This document shows positions 53,120 to 61,853 of a DNA stretch of 64,000 nt, piece after piece. The position numbers and the translations under genes are program-made. Each line of letters starts with the position of its first letter. The first letter of the stretch is position 1. Below the pieces are notes generated by a model. It searched no databases. It was not told the origin of the DNA and worked only from the letters and a program-made list of their open reading frames with translations. The DNA is from Streptomyces paradoxus (GTDB taxonomy: Bacteria; Actinomycetota; Actinomycetes; Streptomycetales; Streptomycetaceae): contig NZ_JACHGV010000004.1 in assembly GCF_014202475.1 (NCBI RefSeq), positions 310,001-374,000 on the forward strand, read 5' to 3'.

Positions 53120-53293
53120 TCAGGGCCGGTAGATCATCTCGATGAGACCGGCCGTGATCAGAGCCCAGGCGGCGAGCCCCAGAAGCCACAGCGATGCGGT
53201 GAGGACCCCGGCGGTTCCCAGGCCGGCCATGAGCAAGAGGAGGGCGTACTGGATGCGCCGGAGAACGCGGTAGGGATTGTCGGAATCCGTCAT
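53120..53293 (-). CDS. 57-residue membrane protein
   Basis: ATG 53293 follows AGGGAG. The protein reads NPYRVLRRIQYALLLLMAGL then LTASLWLLGLAAWALITAGL and IEMIYRP, giving two helices. It lies 59 bases downstream of the APC permease on the same strand and is probably cotranscribed. Family not recognised. Confidence 0.65.
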   Translation of the reverse strand: MTDSDNPYRVLRRIQYALLLLMAGLGTAGVLTASLWLLGLAAWALITAGLIEMIYRP

Positions 53294-53352
53294 CACGCCT
53301 GCTCCCTTTTCGGTCGACGTTCTGCCGCGTTTCCCAGGCGGAGGTGACGGGC

Positions 53353-55344
53353 TCAGCCGCCGACGTGGATACCGGGGCGGCGGTCGGGGTCGGGTTCGTT
53401 GCTGCGGATGATCTCGCGGGTGACCGGGGCGGTGTCACCGCGGCCGAGGAGGAAGTAACGGATCATGTGCACCAGGGGGCTGCCTTCGGCCCAGGCGAAG
53501 TAACAGTGCGGCCGCACGCCGGTGGCGTCGCGCAGGGCGAGCAGGACGGCGGCGATGGCGTTGGGGGCGGCCGGCGCTTCGGCGCGCAGGATGCGGTAGC
53601 CGTCGACTTCGACACCGTGGACGGTGAGGGTTTCGCTGAAGTCGGACGGGTCGACCACGTCGATCTCCAGGAAGATCACGTCAGCCGGGCCCGGTACCGG
53701 GTTGGTGCCGCGCTGTTCGCGTTCCTTGGCGCTGTACTCGGCGAAGTCGCCGGCCTGGCGGCGGTTGGCGATGATGTTGATGGACTCGTCGTGGGCGAGG
53801 GTGTCGGCGATGAACCGGCGGGCGTTCTCGTCGAAGACGATGCGGTCGGCGCGCAGTTCGGTGGTGCGCGAGACGCGGGAGACCAGCGACACGACGATGA
53901 TGCCCAGGATGAAGAAGCCGGAGATGGCGATGCCGTCGGGCTTGTCGACGATGTTGGCCACGAGGGCGTAGAGCAGAACCGCGGTGAGCAGGGCGAAACC
54001 GACGGTGCTCGCGCGCCGGCGGCCGCGTGCGACGAAGACGGTCACGGCGAAGGCGCCGGAGACCATCATCGCCAGGATCCCGGTGGCGTACGCACCGGCC
54101 TGGGCGTCGACGTCGGCGTCGAAGGCGATGGTGATCAGGATGCACAGGGCGGTGTAGACGATGACGACCGGACGCACCGCGCGTCCCCACTCGGGGGCCA
54201 TGCCGTAGTCGGGCAGGTAGCGGGGAACGATGTTGATCAACCCTGCCATGGCGGAAGCGCCGGCGAACCACAGGATGAGGATGGTGCTGATGTCGTACGC
54301 GGTGCCGAACGCCTCACTGACATGCTCGTGCGCCAGCCAGGCCAGCGCCCGGCCGTTGGCCGCACCACCGGGCTCGAACTCCTTCTCCGGGATGAGGACG
54401 GTGGTCACGAAGCTGGCGGCCAGCAGATAGACGCTCATGATCACAGCGGCCGTGGTCAGAAGCCGGCGGGCGTTGCGAATCCTGGCGCGCAGCCGCTGCT
54501 CGGCGTCGGCACCCTCGGCCGCCACGAGCGGCATCATGCTCACACCGGTCTCGAAGCCTGACAGCCCCAGCACCAGCAGTGGGAAGGCCAGCAGTGCCGG
54601 ACCGGCAAGGTCACCGAGGCCGCCTCCGCCTTCGACGAGCGCGTCGGTCCAGGCCGACAGCGCGCCGTCCGTCGTGAACACATGGGCCAGGCCGACGCCG
54701 ATGACGACCGCGTTGAGCGCCAGGAAGACGGCGACCAGCGGGATGGCGACACTGACCGCCTCACTGAAACCGAGCAGGAAAACACCTCCCAGGATCAGCA
54801 GCAGTCCCACGGTCAGGGCAACCTCGTGGCCGTGGAGGACGGAGGGGAAGAAGGGGTTCTCCACCACGTGCACGGAGGCGTCCGCCGTGGACAGCGTGAT
54901 GGTGATGATCCAGGAGGTGGCCACGAACCCGAGCAGGACGAGCACGAACAGCTTGCCCCACCAGAACGGCAGCAGATCCTCCAGCATGGCGACCGACCCC
55001 GCGCCGTGCGGGCTCTCCTTGGCCACCTTCCGGTACATCGGCAGCATCCCCAGCAACGTCAACGCCACGATCAGCAGCGTCGCCAGAGGAGAGACGGCCC
55101 CGGCGGCCAGAGCGGCGATCGCCGGCACGTAGGCCAGACTGGAGAAGTAGTCGACCCCGGTCAGGCACATCACCTTCCACCAGGCGTGCGGCTCGGCATG
55201 ACTCTCACCGGCTGCCGGCCCGACCGGTTGCACCTGGTGACGCAGCAGCCACCGCGCCGCCTTGCCCGTCGGCGGTGTCCGCAGAGCTGGACTGTCCACC
55301 GACTCCGGCATTATCGGCCGGTTGCCACCACTCATGTCCCCCAT
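53353..55344 (-). CDS. APC superfamily permease with cytoplasmic C-terminal domain
   Basis: The 663-residue transporter has about twelve helices starting after TGVDYFSSLAYVPAIAALAA, the APC helix-1 region, then a ~190-residue soluble tail (RIVFDENARRFIADTLAHDE; VDGYRILRAEAPAAPN). It is usually labelled amino-acid permease; related APC proteins (KimA) carry K+, and the kdp neighbours make that worth testing. ATG 55344 has GGAAGG upstream. A CRP-like site lies ~290 bp upstream. Confidence 0.85.
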   Translation of the reverse strand: MGDMSGGNRPIMPESVDSPALRTPPTGKAARWLLRHQVQPVGPAAGESHAEPHAWWKVMCLTGVDYFSSLAYVPAIAALAAGAVSPLATLLIVALTLLGMLPMYRKVAKESPHGAGSVAMLEDLLPFWWGKLFVLVLLGFVATSWIITITLSTADASVHVVENPFFPSVLHGHEVALTVGLLLILGGVFLLGFSEAVSVAIPLVAVFLALNAVVIGVGLAHVFTTDGALSAWTDALVEGGGGLGDLAGPALLAFPLLVLGLSGFETGVSMMPLVAAEGADAEQRLRARIRNARRLLTTAAVIMSVYLLAASFVTTVLIPEKEFEPGGAANGRALAWLAHEHVSEAFGTAYDISTILILWFAGASAMAGLINIVPRYLPDYGMAPEWGRAVRPVVIVYTALCILITIAFDADVDAQAGAYATGILAMMVSGAFAVTVFVARGRRRASTVGFALLTAVLLYALVANIVDKPDGIAISGFFILGIIVVSLVSRVSRTTELRADRIVFDENARRFIADTLAHDESINIIANRRQAGDFAEYSAKEREQRGTNPVPGPADVIFLEIDVVDPSDFSETLTVHGVEVDGYRILRAEAPAAPNAIAAVLLALRDATGVRPHCYFAWAEGSPLVHMIRYFLLGRGDTAPVTREIIRSNEPDPDRRPGIHVGG

Positions 55345-55634
55345 GCCCTTCCTTGTCTGACCACCGAATCGGTCGCGGCAGCCACCGCCCTGACGGCACC
55401 GCAACGATCACCGAGTATGCGGCCTCCCTCCCGGCCCCTCCACCCAGTACCGAGGCACCTATGAGCCGGCCGACGGCGGAACTTACGTGCCGACAGTGGC
55501 GCTGACCGTTTCCACGGGATGGGAAGGCACCCAGTTGCCGGTGCAGGGGCCTTGTCCGATGTCCGGGCCGGGCGGGGGAGCACCACGCCCAACTACGCCT
55601 TTGCATAGGCGAGTACGTGAGGATTTGCATGCGT

Positions 55635-55650
55635 TGTGACGCGGGTCACG
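55635..55650. promoter_or_regulatory. CRP-like operator
   Basis: TGTGA-CGCGGG-TCACG matches the TGTGA-N6-TCACA consensus in all but the last base. It is 291 bp upstream of the APC permease start. Confidence 0.5.
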
Positions 55651-55811
55651 GAAAATGCGTCTCACCGTCTCGGGCTGGCGCTTCGTCTCGGAATTTCGCG
55701 CCCGAGGGGCCGCCTGGCGGCTATTTCATCTGCACTCAGGGCACGTGGAGAGCGCGTCGAGGTGGTCGGGCGCCTTCTGCGCACGGCTGACCGACCTACT
55801 CGTGCGGACCT

Positions 55812-55846
55812 GTGAGGCCCTGAACCGCACTGGTTCAGGGCCTCAC
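55812..55846. terminator. 15-bp hairpin terminator
   Basis: GTGAGGCCCTGAACC pairs perfectly with 55832-55846 around a 5-nt loop. No gene clearly ends into it on either side. Confidence 0.65.
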
Positions 55847-55973
55847 GGATGTCGAGGCGACGAACGGCCGGGAGGGTTTTAAGCCTCGACTAAGACGTCG
55901 TTTCTTATGGCGCTCTTGCGGTTATCGTGCCCGAGGCCGCCAGCGTTTGGGTTGGGCAAGGGACGGGGGGATC

Positions 55974-56507
55974 GTGGACGAGGCGTTTGACGCTGCGGGA
56001 ACGGCGCTGTGTTGCGCCGCAGCCATCCGGCTGGGCGGAGCCGTGCAGGTACTGACCACACGATCTGGCCTGCTTGACCACTACAGCCCGATCATGGCGG
56101 GGCTGGAGAACATCACAGCGTTTCTCGACGGTCGAGGGCTCGATGACGACTTGCTCGGCTCTGCGTTTGCCGAGAGCTGGTCCCTGGATGCCAGGTATCC
56201 GGCAGAGCTCGCCGGCCACGCCTTTGTCAAAGGATGGTCCTCTCTGGTCTTCGGCACGGTGGTGCTGACCAGGTCGAAGCAACAGAACATTACGGCAGCG
56301 CAGACCCTAGAGTTCGCCTCGAAGGCGGCGGCATCCTGGCCGACCGCCGTCCATATCGGCTCCTTCGACAGCCTGCTCCGCTTCGAGGCGGCGTGCCAGC
56401 AAGAGGCGGAAGCCCGGATGCAGGAGGACGGTCTGCCTGCTCTGTGGAAACTGACGGAAAATCGATCGAAGCAGTATCGCCAGACGACGGAACAGCTCAT
56501 CGGGTAA
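55974..56507 (+). CDS. Passenger protein of IS element, unknown function
   Basis: The 177-residue protein starts at GTG 55974 after GGGGGG. It reads DEAFDAAGTALCCAAAIRLG, GLENITAFLDGRGLDDDLLG, ESWSLDARYPAELAGHAFVK and ends KQYRQTTEQLIG: soluble, mostly helical, less GC-rich than its neighbours. I recognise no family. It lies inside the inverted repeats, facing the transposase gene, so it moves with the element. Confidence 0.65.
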   Translation: MDEAFDAAGTALCCAAAIRLGGAVQVLTTRSGLLDHYSPIMAGLENITAFLDGRGLDDDLLGSAFAESWSLDARYPAELAGHAFVKGWSSLVFGTVVLTRSKQQNITAAQTLEFASKAAASWPTAVHIGSFDSLLRFEAACQQEAEARMQEDGLPALWKLTENRSKQYRQTTEQLIG

Positions 56508-56515
56508 CTGGCGTC

Positions 56516-56968
56516 TCAGCCTGTCAGCCTTCGGTAGCCGATGAGGGCTGCGGCTATGCCGACGAAGGCGAGGAAGTGCTCGGCCTTCCGTTCATAGCGT
56601 CGGTGGAGCCTTCGGCAACCGGCCAGCCAGGACACGGTTCTCTCGACCACCCACCGATGCCGGCCCAGCCGCTGCGAGGACTCGACACCCTTGCGGGCGA
56701 TGCGATGGCGGATACCGCGCTCGCGAAGCCATCGTCGCAGGTGGTCGTAGTCATAGCCCTTGTCCGCATGCAGCTTCGCCGGTCGCCGACGCCGGGGACC
56801 ACGGCGGCACCGGATCGGTGGGATGCCGCGCACGAGCGGCTCCAGACCCTGGCTGTCGTGCATGTTCGCGCCGGAGATGCCCAGGGATAGCGGCAGTCCG
56901 TTCCGGTCGCAGATCAGATGAATCTTCGATCCCAGCTTGCCGCGGTCGGTCGGATTCGGTCCCGTCAA
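56516..56968 (-). CDS. IS5-family transposase, second frame
   Basis: The 150-residue frame carries the second catalytic Asp and Glu: KLHADKGYDYDHLRRWLRER, then HRWVVERTVSWLAGCRRLHR (DDE Y-x2-R-x3-E-like region) and RRYERKAEHFLAFVGIAAAL. It begins at TTG 56968 or, more likely, by frameshifting from the upstream frame at AAAAGGGGG near 56971-56982. Confidence 0.85.
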   Translation of the reverse strand: MTGPNPTDRGKLGSKIHLICDRNGLPLSLGISGANMHDSQGLEPLVRGIPPIRCRRGPRRRRPAKLHADKGYDYDHLRRWLRERGIRHRIARKGVESSQRLGRHRWVVERTVSWLAGCRRLHRRYERKAEHFLAFVGIAAALIGYRRLTG

Positions 56969-57324
56969 AGGCCCCCTTTTGCCGCCCGCAGACTTACCGA
57001 GTCAATCGCACACCGCGACCAGTCCAGCTCGCCCCGCGCTCCGAGTTCGTCGAGGATTACCCGGTAGAGCCGGGCCCAGACCTGGTCCCGGCTCCACTGA
57101 GCGAACCGGCGGTAGACCGTGGGCCAGGCCGGGCCGAACACCGGCGGAAGCTGCCGCCAGGTGCAGCCCGACGTCGCCACGAAGATGATCGCCGCCAGGG
57201 CTTCGCGGTCACCGGCCCGACGCCGGCCACCGCCCTGCGGACGTATCACCTCAGTCGGTGGCACCACCCGCCGGAACAGCACCCACAACTCGTCCGGCAC
57301 CAGTCGCTCCACAAGATCCGCCAC
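56965..57324 (-). CDS. IS5-family transposase, first frame
   Basis: The 119-residue frame is the DUF4096-type N-terminal half: FRRVVPPTEVIRPQGGGRRR, AIIFVATSGCTWRQLPPVFG, and LDWSRCAIDSVSLRAAKGGL with the first catalytic Asp. It overlaps the second frame by 4 bases; the A/G run before the stop is a standard frameshift site for making one transposase. Confidence 0.85.
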   Translation of the reverse strand: MADLVERLVPDELWVLFRRVVPPTEVIRPQGGGRRRAGDREALAAIIFVATSGCTWRQLPPVFGPAWPTVYRRFAQWSRDQVWARLYRVILDELGARGELDWSRCAIDSVSLRAAKGGL

Positions 57325-57467
57325 GCACGGATCAACGAACGATCAAGCCATAAGAAACGACGTCTAACGGCTCCAATTCGCTTGGTCGACAGTCCAGTTT
57401 TCAACGACTGGCGGTGCGCTGTTCTCATCTGCAGCATCCGAGTTTGCCAGATCCGCCGGTGTCACAC

Positions 57468-57695
57468 CTACACCTTCATAGGCGGCGAGGTCCGGCGCCT
57501 GGGTAGCGGCTGCGTCAATATTGCTGGCGATCGATGGTGCGCCATCAGAGCGGGCGCTGGGGGGGGCGGAGCGTCCTGGGATGACTTAGGTGGCCGGTGT
57601 CCCTGCCAGGCGGCGTAGAGCGTCGACAGGCCGAGGGCAATAGCCGCGATGGACTCTGGACTCACACCGAGCAGGATCAGCAGTACGCCGGCCAC
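57468..57695 (-). CDS. Possible small membrane protein
   Basis: A 75-residue ORF from GTG 57695 has one convincing hydrophobic stretch (AGVLLILLGVSPESIAAIAL then LGLSTLYAAWQGHR) and a Pro/Arg tail. It is not homologous to anything I recognise and the tail looks non-coding, so it may be a remnant. Confidence 0.35.
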   Translation of the reverse strand: MAGVLLILLGVSPESIAAIALGLSTLYAAWQGHRPPKSSQDAPPPPAPALMAHHRSPAILTQPLPRRRTSPPMKV

Positions 57696-57829
57696 CGAGG
57701 AGCCAATCCATCACCCGACCCAAGCACGCCCCCCAGGCCTCGTGCAACGCACCCCCGAGACCTCCTGACCGCTGTCCCCCACGACCCCGGCGCATGAGTA
57801 CGACTACTCAGCCGCACAAAGCCAGAGGA

Positions 57830-58327
57830 CTACACGGCATCGATCTGCCAGGCGATCACACCGGTCGCTCCCTTGGCGCCGGCCACGTCGATACGCACCA
57901 GCCCGTGCGACCAGCAGACGGTCAGAGCTCGGCGGGGCGCCCCGGTCACCCAAGCGACGAGAACAGCCGATCTGCCCCCGACAGCCCCGACCCCACCCCG
58001 ACGGTGTTGGCACACACGAAAAGCGGGTTCTGCCTCGTGGAAAAAGGGCTCGCCCTCGGGATCGGCCGTCAGCTCCCTGAGCCGGTCCCGGTTCAACCCC
58101 CACACCATCCCCCGGACACCGACCGGCTTACGGAAGGCGAGAAGGACCCCCACAGCCACCAGCAACTGGGCCGCGCCACCCAGCGGGACATCCGCTGCGA
58201 CTCCACAGCGCCCGAACCGAGCAGGAGCGGTATGACGAGCCGGTACGCCTCGGGGACCGGCAACCTGCCCCCGCCTTCCCCCTGGGCCCGACGGGCCCTC
58301 CACCCCGCCGTCGATCATTGAAACCAA
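57830..58327 (-). CDS. Hypothetical protein, possibly frameshifted
   Basis: The middle of the ORF looks coding (AQLLVAVGVLLAFRKPVGVR, GMVWGLNRDRLRELTADPEG, EPFFHEAEPAFRVCQ), but its start does not. A neighbouring frame upstream reads LPVPEAYRLVIPLLLGSGAV, which would join it by one frameshift. It may be a decayed two-helix protein of the DUF6199 type; this is uncertain. Confidence 0.35.
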   Translation of the reverse strand: MVSMIDGGVEGPSGPGGRRGQVAGPRGVPARHTAPARFGRCGVAADVPLGGAAQLLVAVGVLLAFRKPVGVRGMVWGLNRDRLRELTADPEGEPFFHEAEPAFRVCQHRRGGVGAVGGRSAVLVAWVTGAPRRALTVCWSHGLVRIDVAGAKGATGVIAWQIDAV

Positions 58328-58373
58328 GAGAGGGTGGGGTGTCGGCCCCTGTCAGCGTCGGATGTCATTCGGA

Positions 58374-59249
58374 TCATTCGGAGAGCAGCAGGAGGATCAG
58401 TTGCAGGGGCATCATGATGAACGCGAGCGACAGCAGCAGCCCGCCGGCCAGCGTCACGCCGACCGTACGCCACAGCAGGGTCGAGGCCGCCAGCGAGCAG
58501 ATGGCCCTGTCGGGCCGCTGACGGTCGTAGACGACTTCGATGCGTGTCGGATCGCCGCCGATGCCCCTGACCGCGTAGTCGGACTCGATCTCGTGCGTCC
58601 CGCCCTCCAGGTCCGTGTACCGGAAGAACGTCCGCTTGCGCTGTCTCCGGGCGAGCACCGCGACGACCGTGACACCCCGCCTGCGCACGGTCCACCGCTT
58701 CCACGCCCACCGGAGCGAGGGCACCACGATCAACAGACCGAAGAGTGCGGGCGTCACCCCGAGCAGCCACAACGCCGCCCGCTGCGGTTCGCCGGCCCAC
58801 GCCAGCACGGCGAGCCCGCCGATGTAGACGACAAGGAGAGCGATCCCCACGGCGCGTTCCCGGCGGGTCAGCCCCAAGCCCTTCTTCCGGACGGAGGTAC
58901 TCGCCGGCCGCTCCTCCACCAAGGCCGCCCCACCCTGCGGCGGACCGCTGTCAGCCCGTGCCGCGTTGGCCACCTCGACGAGCCGGACCGCTTGGGCGGC
59001 GTCGCGCCCGTCCAGGGTGAGCACAGGGCCGGCAGAACCGTCCACGCCCCACAGCGCGATCTCGACCGAGCGCCGTCCCCGGCCCACAACCCGCGCTTCC
59101 TCCACGGCCTCGATGGGTATCCGCCGTCGCAGCCCCTTCTGCTCGAGCACCAGAGCCCGGGACTCCAACCAGATGGTCTCGCCATACCCTCGCAGCGTGA
59201 TCGACGGCAGAGGCGCCAACCGCGGCGACGGCTCGGACCGACGGGACAT
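58374..59249 (-). CDS. Membrane protein with DUF3592-like domain
   Basis: The 291-residue protein has an N-terminal PH-like part (ITLRGYGETIWLESRALVLE; RIPIEAVEEARVVGRGRRSV), two helices (residues ~135-180), a beta domain (RTFFRYTDLEGGTHEIESDY; IEVVYDRQRPDRAICS) and a last helix. The beta domain is DUF3592-like. Function unknown. Confidence 0.7.
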   Translation of the reverse strand: MSRRSEPSPRLAPLPSITLRGYGETIWLESRALVLEQKGLRRRIPIEAVEEARVVGRGRRSVEIALWGVDGSAGPVLTLDGRDAAQAVRLVEVANAARADSGPPQGGAALVEERPASTSVRKKGLGLTRRERAVGIALLVVYIGGLAVLAWAGEPQRAALWLLGVTPALFGLLIVVPSLRWAWKRWTVRRRGVTVVAVLARRQRKRTFFRYTDLEGGTHEIESDYAVRGIGGDPTRIEVVYDRQRPDRAICSLAASTLLWRTVGVTLAGGLLLSLAFIMMPLQLILLLLSE

Positions 59250-59584
59250 CAGGACCTCTTTCGTTGATCCGGAGGGGGTGGCACGAGCACCCGAAGCATT
59301 CCACGCATCGGCCCCCAGGTAGAGACCATCCCCGTGAACCGGTCGGTGGTTGCGTATCGGCTGGAACGCGGGCGACCGCGCTATGTGTGAGCACAGGGTT
59401 CACGGCAATGGGCGGCTGACGAAGGCCCCTGATCCTTGCCCCAGAAGTGCACCGAACTCCAGTACAACCTTCACGTACCTTCGCCGGTCCTCTACTCGCA
59501 GTTCCTCACGTCCTACCTCACACGGCAGTTGGGCCGCGCCCAGGCGGCGCGACCCCCGGCTCCTGGCTCCCTTCTGGAGTTTCC
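59250..59584. other. Intergenic region
   Basis: I see no gene or clear site in this 335-bp gap apart from the ribosome site of the next gene. Confidence 0.4.
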
Positions 59585-61021
59585 TTGCGCACTCGTCCCT
59601 TCCTCCTGGCCGCCGGCCTGCTCACGAGCACGCTCGCGTTGACCGCTCCCCCCGCCTTCGCGGCTGGTCCGGCCGCCCCGTACGACTTCAACGGCGACGG
59701 CTACCGCGACCTCGCGATCGGCGCCCCCGGAGCGACGGTCGGCGGTAAGACCAAGGCCGGCGCGGTCACGGTCGTCTACGGCGGCTCGACGGGCCCGAGC
59801 GCGGCCAAGTACAAGCTCCTCACCCAGGACACGACCGGTGTGCCGGACAGTGCCGAGTCCGGTGACGGCTTCGGTATGGCGGTGGCCTCGGCCGATCTGA
59901 ACAAGGACGGTTACGCGGACCTGGTCGTCGGCACACCGGGCGAGGACCGGAACGGTGACACCGACGACGGCATGATCCAGGTCGTCTGGGGCGGCTCGTC
60001 GGGCCTGTCGGGTTCCCTCACCCTCTCCGGCGGCGGTGCCGACACCGACCGTCTCGGGCAGGCCCTCGCCATCGGCGACTTCGACGACAACGACAAGATC
60101 GACGTGGCGATGGGCGGCAAGGGCGCCGTCGACCTCGTCATCCTGCAAGGTCCGTACACCAAGGCGGGCGGCGCCGACGGAGGTCTGCGGGCCGCGTCGA
60201 TGGCGAACGCGCCCAAGCCCTTCGACCCGGCGTACGGCGTGGAGTACCTGTCGGCGGGCGACATCAACGGCGAGGGCTTCGACAGCCTCGTCGTCCACGG
60301 TCGCAAGAAGGGCACCGACGACGCGCTCACGGCGGTCGCCGACACCCGCGTTCTCGACTTCCTCGGCTGGATGGAGTACGTGCCGGGCGGCTATGTCTCG
60401 GCCGTCGGCGACGTCACCAAGGACGGCCGCGCCGACCTCCTGATCGGCAACCACCGCGAGCCCTCCGCCGACCCCTCCGGGGCGCTCGGCGGCAAGGTGA
60501 CGCTCGTGTTGGGCGCCCCCGAGTCCCAATGGGTGAACGCCCGCTCCCTCGCAACGATCACCCAGGACTCCTCCGGTGTCCCCGGCGCCGCGGAATCCGG
60601 CGACGGCTTCGGCAGCGGCGTCGCCATCGGCGACTTCACCGGCGACGGCTACGGCGACCTGGCTGTCGGCACGCCGTACGAGACCATCGGCGCGGCCGAG
60701 GACACCGGCACGGTGACCCTGCTTCGCGGCATGAGCGTCGGCTGGTTGTCGACCGGCGCGGTCAGCCTCTCCCAGTCCACCGCCGGCGTCCCCGGCACGG
60801 CCGAGACGGGCGACCGCTTCGGAGCCCGCGTCGTCCTCTCCGACACGACGAAGGACGGCAAGGCGGACCTGACGGCGGCCGCCCCTGCCGAGAACGCCGG
60901 CGACGGCGCCCTGTGGTGGCTGAAATCGGCGACCACGTCGACGGCACGAAGCTACGGCCCCACGACGTTCGGCATCTCCACCGCCGGTACCCCGGCCTTC
61001 GGCACAACCCTACGCGGCTGA
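59585..61021 (+). CDS. Secreted FG-GAP/VCBS repeat protein
   Basis: The 478-residue protein starts at TTG 59585 (GGAG 9 bases upstream) with a signal peptide (RTRPFLLAAGLLTSTLALTA, exit near AFAAG). Seven calcium-loop repeats follow (DFNGDGYRDLAIGAPG, DLNKDGYADLVVGTPG, DFDDNDKIDVAMGG, DINGEGFDSLVV, DVTKDGRADLLIGN, DFTGDGYGDLAVGTP, DTTKDGKADLTAAAP). This predicts a seven-bladed integrin-alpha-like propeller. Role unknown, probably adhesion or binding. Confidence 0.88.
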   Translation: MRTRPFLLAAGLLTSTLALTAPPAFAAGPAAPYDFNGDGYRDLAIGAPGATVGGKTKAGAVTVVYGGSTGPSAAKYKLLTQDTTGVPDSAESGDGFGMAVASADLNKDGYADLVVGTPGEDRNGDTDDGMIQVVWGGSSGLSGSLTLSGGGADTDRLGQALAIGDFDDNDKIDVAMGGKGAVDLVILQGPYTKAGGADGGLRAASMANAPKPFDPAYGVEYLSAGDINGEGFDSLVVHGRKKGTDDALTAVADTRVLDFLGWMEYVPGGYVSAVGDVTKDGRADLLIGNHREPSADPSGALGGKVTLVLGAPESQWVNARSLATITQDSSGVPGAAESGDGFGSGVAIGDFTGDGYGDLAVGTPYETIGAAEDTGTVTLLRGMSVGWLSTGAVSLSQSTAGVPGTAETGDRFGARVVLSDTTKDGKADLTAAAPAENAGDGALWWLKSATTSTARSYGPTTFGISTAGTPAFGTTLRG

Positions 61022-61249
61022 CCCACAGCGCCTCCCACCTTCCTGCCTGGTGTCGCTGGCGGACCGCCGGGCCGGGCCGCCGCCGGCGAACACGAGGCGG
61101 CGGCCCAGCCGTAGAGGCTGCGCGCGCCCACGTCGTGCCCGGCGGAGGTAGCGATTGACAGTTCGTTGAGCAGTCAGCCCACGCGCTCGGGATCTGAGGT
61201 TTCGTCTGTGAATCCATGGGCTGCGAGTCGTGTTGCCCGCTGTGCGAGC

Positions 61250-61445
61250 CACCCCCAACCTCGGACCTCCATTCACAGCAACACCCTGCTGAACCGTCCG
61301 TACGTGCCGGAACCCGTGGCGCAGGTAGTACGCCTGCAAGCCAGCGTTGGTCGTCCAGGCGTCCAGGCGGAGCCACTCAGCACCCGCCCGACAGCCACGA
61401 TCACCGGCCCAGTCGAGCAGTCGGCCTCCGATGGTCGGTGCCGAG
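61250..61445 (-). pseudogene. GNAT acetyltransferase C-terminal fragment
   Basis: Minus-strand sequence reads TIGGRLLDWAGDRGCRAGAE then WLRLDAWTTNAGLQAYYLRH and GFRHVRTVQ, the last third of a GNAT enzyme after the acetyl-CoA loop. The N-terminal part is missing. It is adjacent to the tRNA and integrase scar. Confidence 0.7.
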
Positions 61446-61515
61446 ACGAGACAGCCAAGCTGCTGCTGGGCGACTGAGACACCGGCGCCGACCGCGTTGA
61501 TGTCACCCGCTGATG

Positions 61516-61552
61516 TCAAAGGCCCCGCCGGGTGAACCGGCGGGGCCTTTGA
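61516..61552 (-). terminator. 16-bp hairpin terminator
   Basis: TCAAAGGCCCCGCCGG pairs perfectly with 61537-61552 around GTGAA, directly downstream of the tRNA-Arg fragment on the minus strand. Confidence 0.8.
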
Positions 61553-61559
61553 CCTGTGT

Positions 61560-61600
61560 GCACTCGGCAGGATTCGAACCTGCAACCTTCTGATCCGTAG
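61560..61600 (-). pseudogene. tRNA-Arg(ACG) 3-prime fragment, probable attachment site
   Basis: Minus-strand CTACGGATCAGAAGG, GGTTCGAATCC and CGAGTGC give the anticodon loop (ACG), 3-prime anticodon arm, T arm and acceptor 3-prime strand. The 5-prime half is absent. A 41-nt 3-prime piece of a tRNA is what site-specific integration leaves. Confidence 0.8.
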
Positions 61601-61735
61601 CTCTATAGAGATCGGACATTGATGGTCATCCAGGCTGCCGGACGGGCGGTGAGGGACCCCGACGGCCATGATCGGTTGCTGTAGTGGGCGGAACTTGGTG
61701 GAGGTGGGGAGTACGCAGTGCGCACTCCCACCCCC

Positions 61736-61811
61736 TGGTGGGCCTGACGGGATTCGAACCCGTGACCTGCCCTTCGGCAAAGAGCTGCTCTATCCGCTGA
61801 GCTACAAGCAT
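61736..61811 (-). tRNA. tRNA-like gene with GCC anticodon, damaged acceptor
   Basis: The minus strand folds as a cloverleaf: D stem GCTC/GAGC, anticodon stem GCTCT/AGGGC with loop TTGCCGA, T arm ACGGG-TTCGAAT-CCCGT, acceptor CAGGCCC plus A and encoded CCA. The 5-prime acceptor strand reads ATGCTTG, so the first two pairs fail. It looks like a hybrid made by recombination. The Gly assignment rests only on the anticodon; the body resembles Lys/Arg tRNAs. Confidence 0.45.
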
Positions 61812-61853
61812 CTCAAGTTGTAGACTATCGACCCGACTTGAGGCAAATCGGAT

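Larger units (their letters stand above)
55345..55893. other. Leader/intergenic region upstream of APC permease
   Basis: The 549-bp gap holds a CRP-like palindrome, small stems (CGCCT/AGGCG near 55600) and a strong 15-bp terminator at 55812-55846, and ends at the IS target site. I found no conserved riboswitch core. Confidence 0.4.
55894..57364. mobile_element. IS5-like insertion element with passenger gene
   Basis: The ends are perfect 18-bp inverted repeats, GACGTCGTTTCTTATGGC at 55894-55911 and its complement at 57347-57364. Flanking TAA on both sides (55891-55893, 57365-57367) is a 3-bp target duplication. Inside are a two-frame IS5-family transposase on the minus strand and a 177-residue ORF on the plus strand. 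At 1471 bp it is much longer than a bare two-ORF IS5 element of ~850 bp; I found no inner end between the transposase and the passenger. Confidence 0.85.

Noticed and set aside
55405..55680. Possible c-di-AMP (ydaO) riboswitch before the APC permease
   Set aside because: The conserved ydaO cores (GGGGGAACC-like and GAATCCGACAGCTAACC-like) are not present; only small generic stems were seen.
56509..56530. Inner IS end near the transposase stop (GGCGTCTC)
   Set aside because: Only five or six bases resemble the terminal repeat and there is no matching flank, so the 55894 end is accepted instead.
57794..58321. Plus-strand ORF of 175 residues
   Set aside because: Composition is Pro/His/Thr-rich with no recognisable pattern; the opposite strand looks more coding, though damaged.
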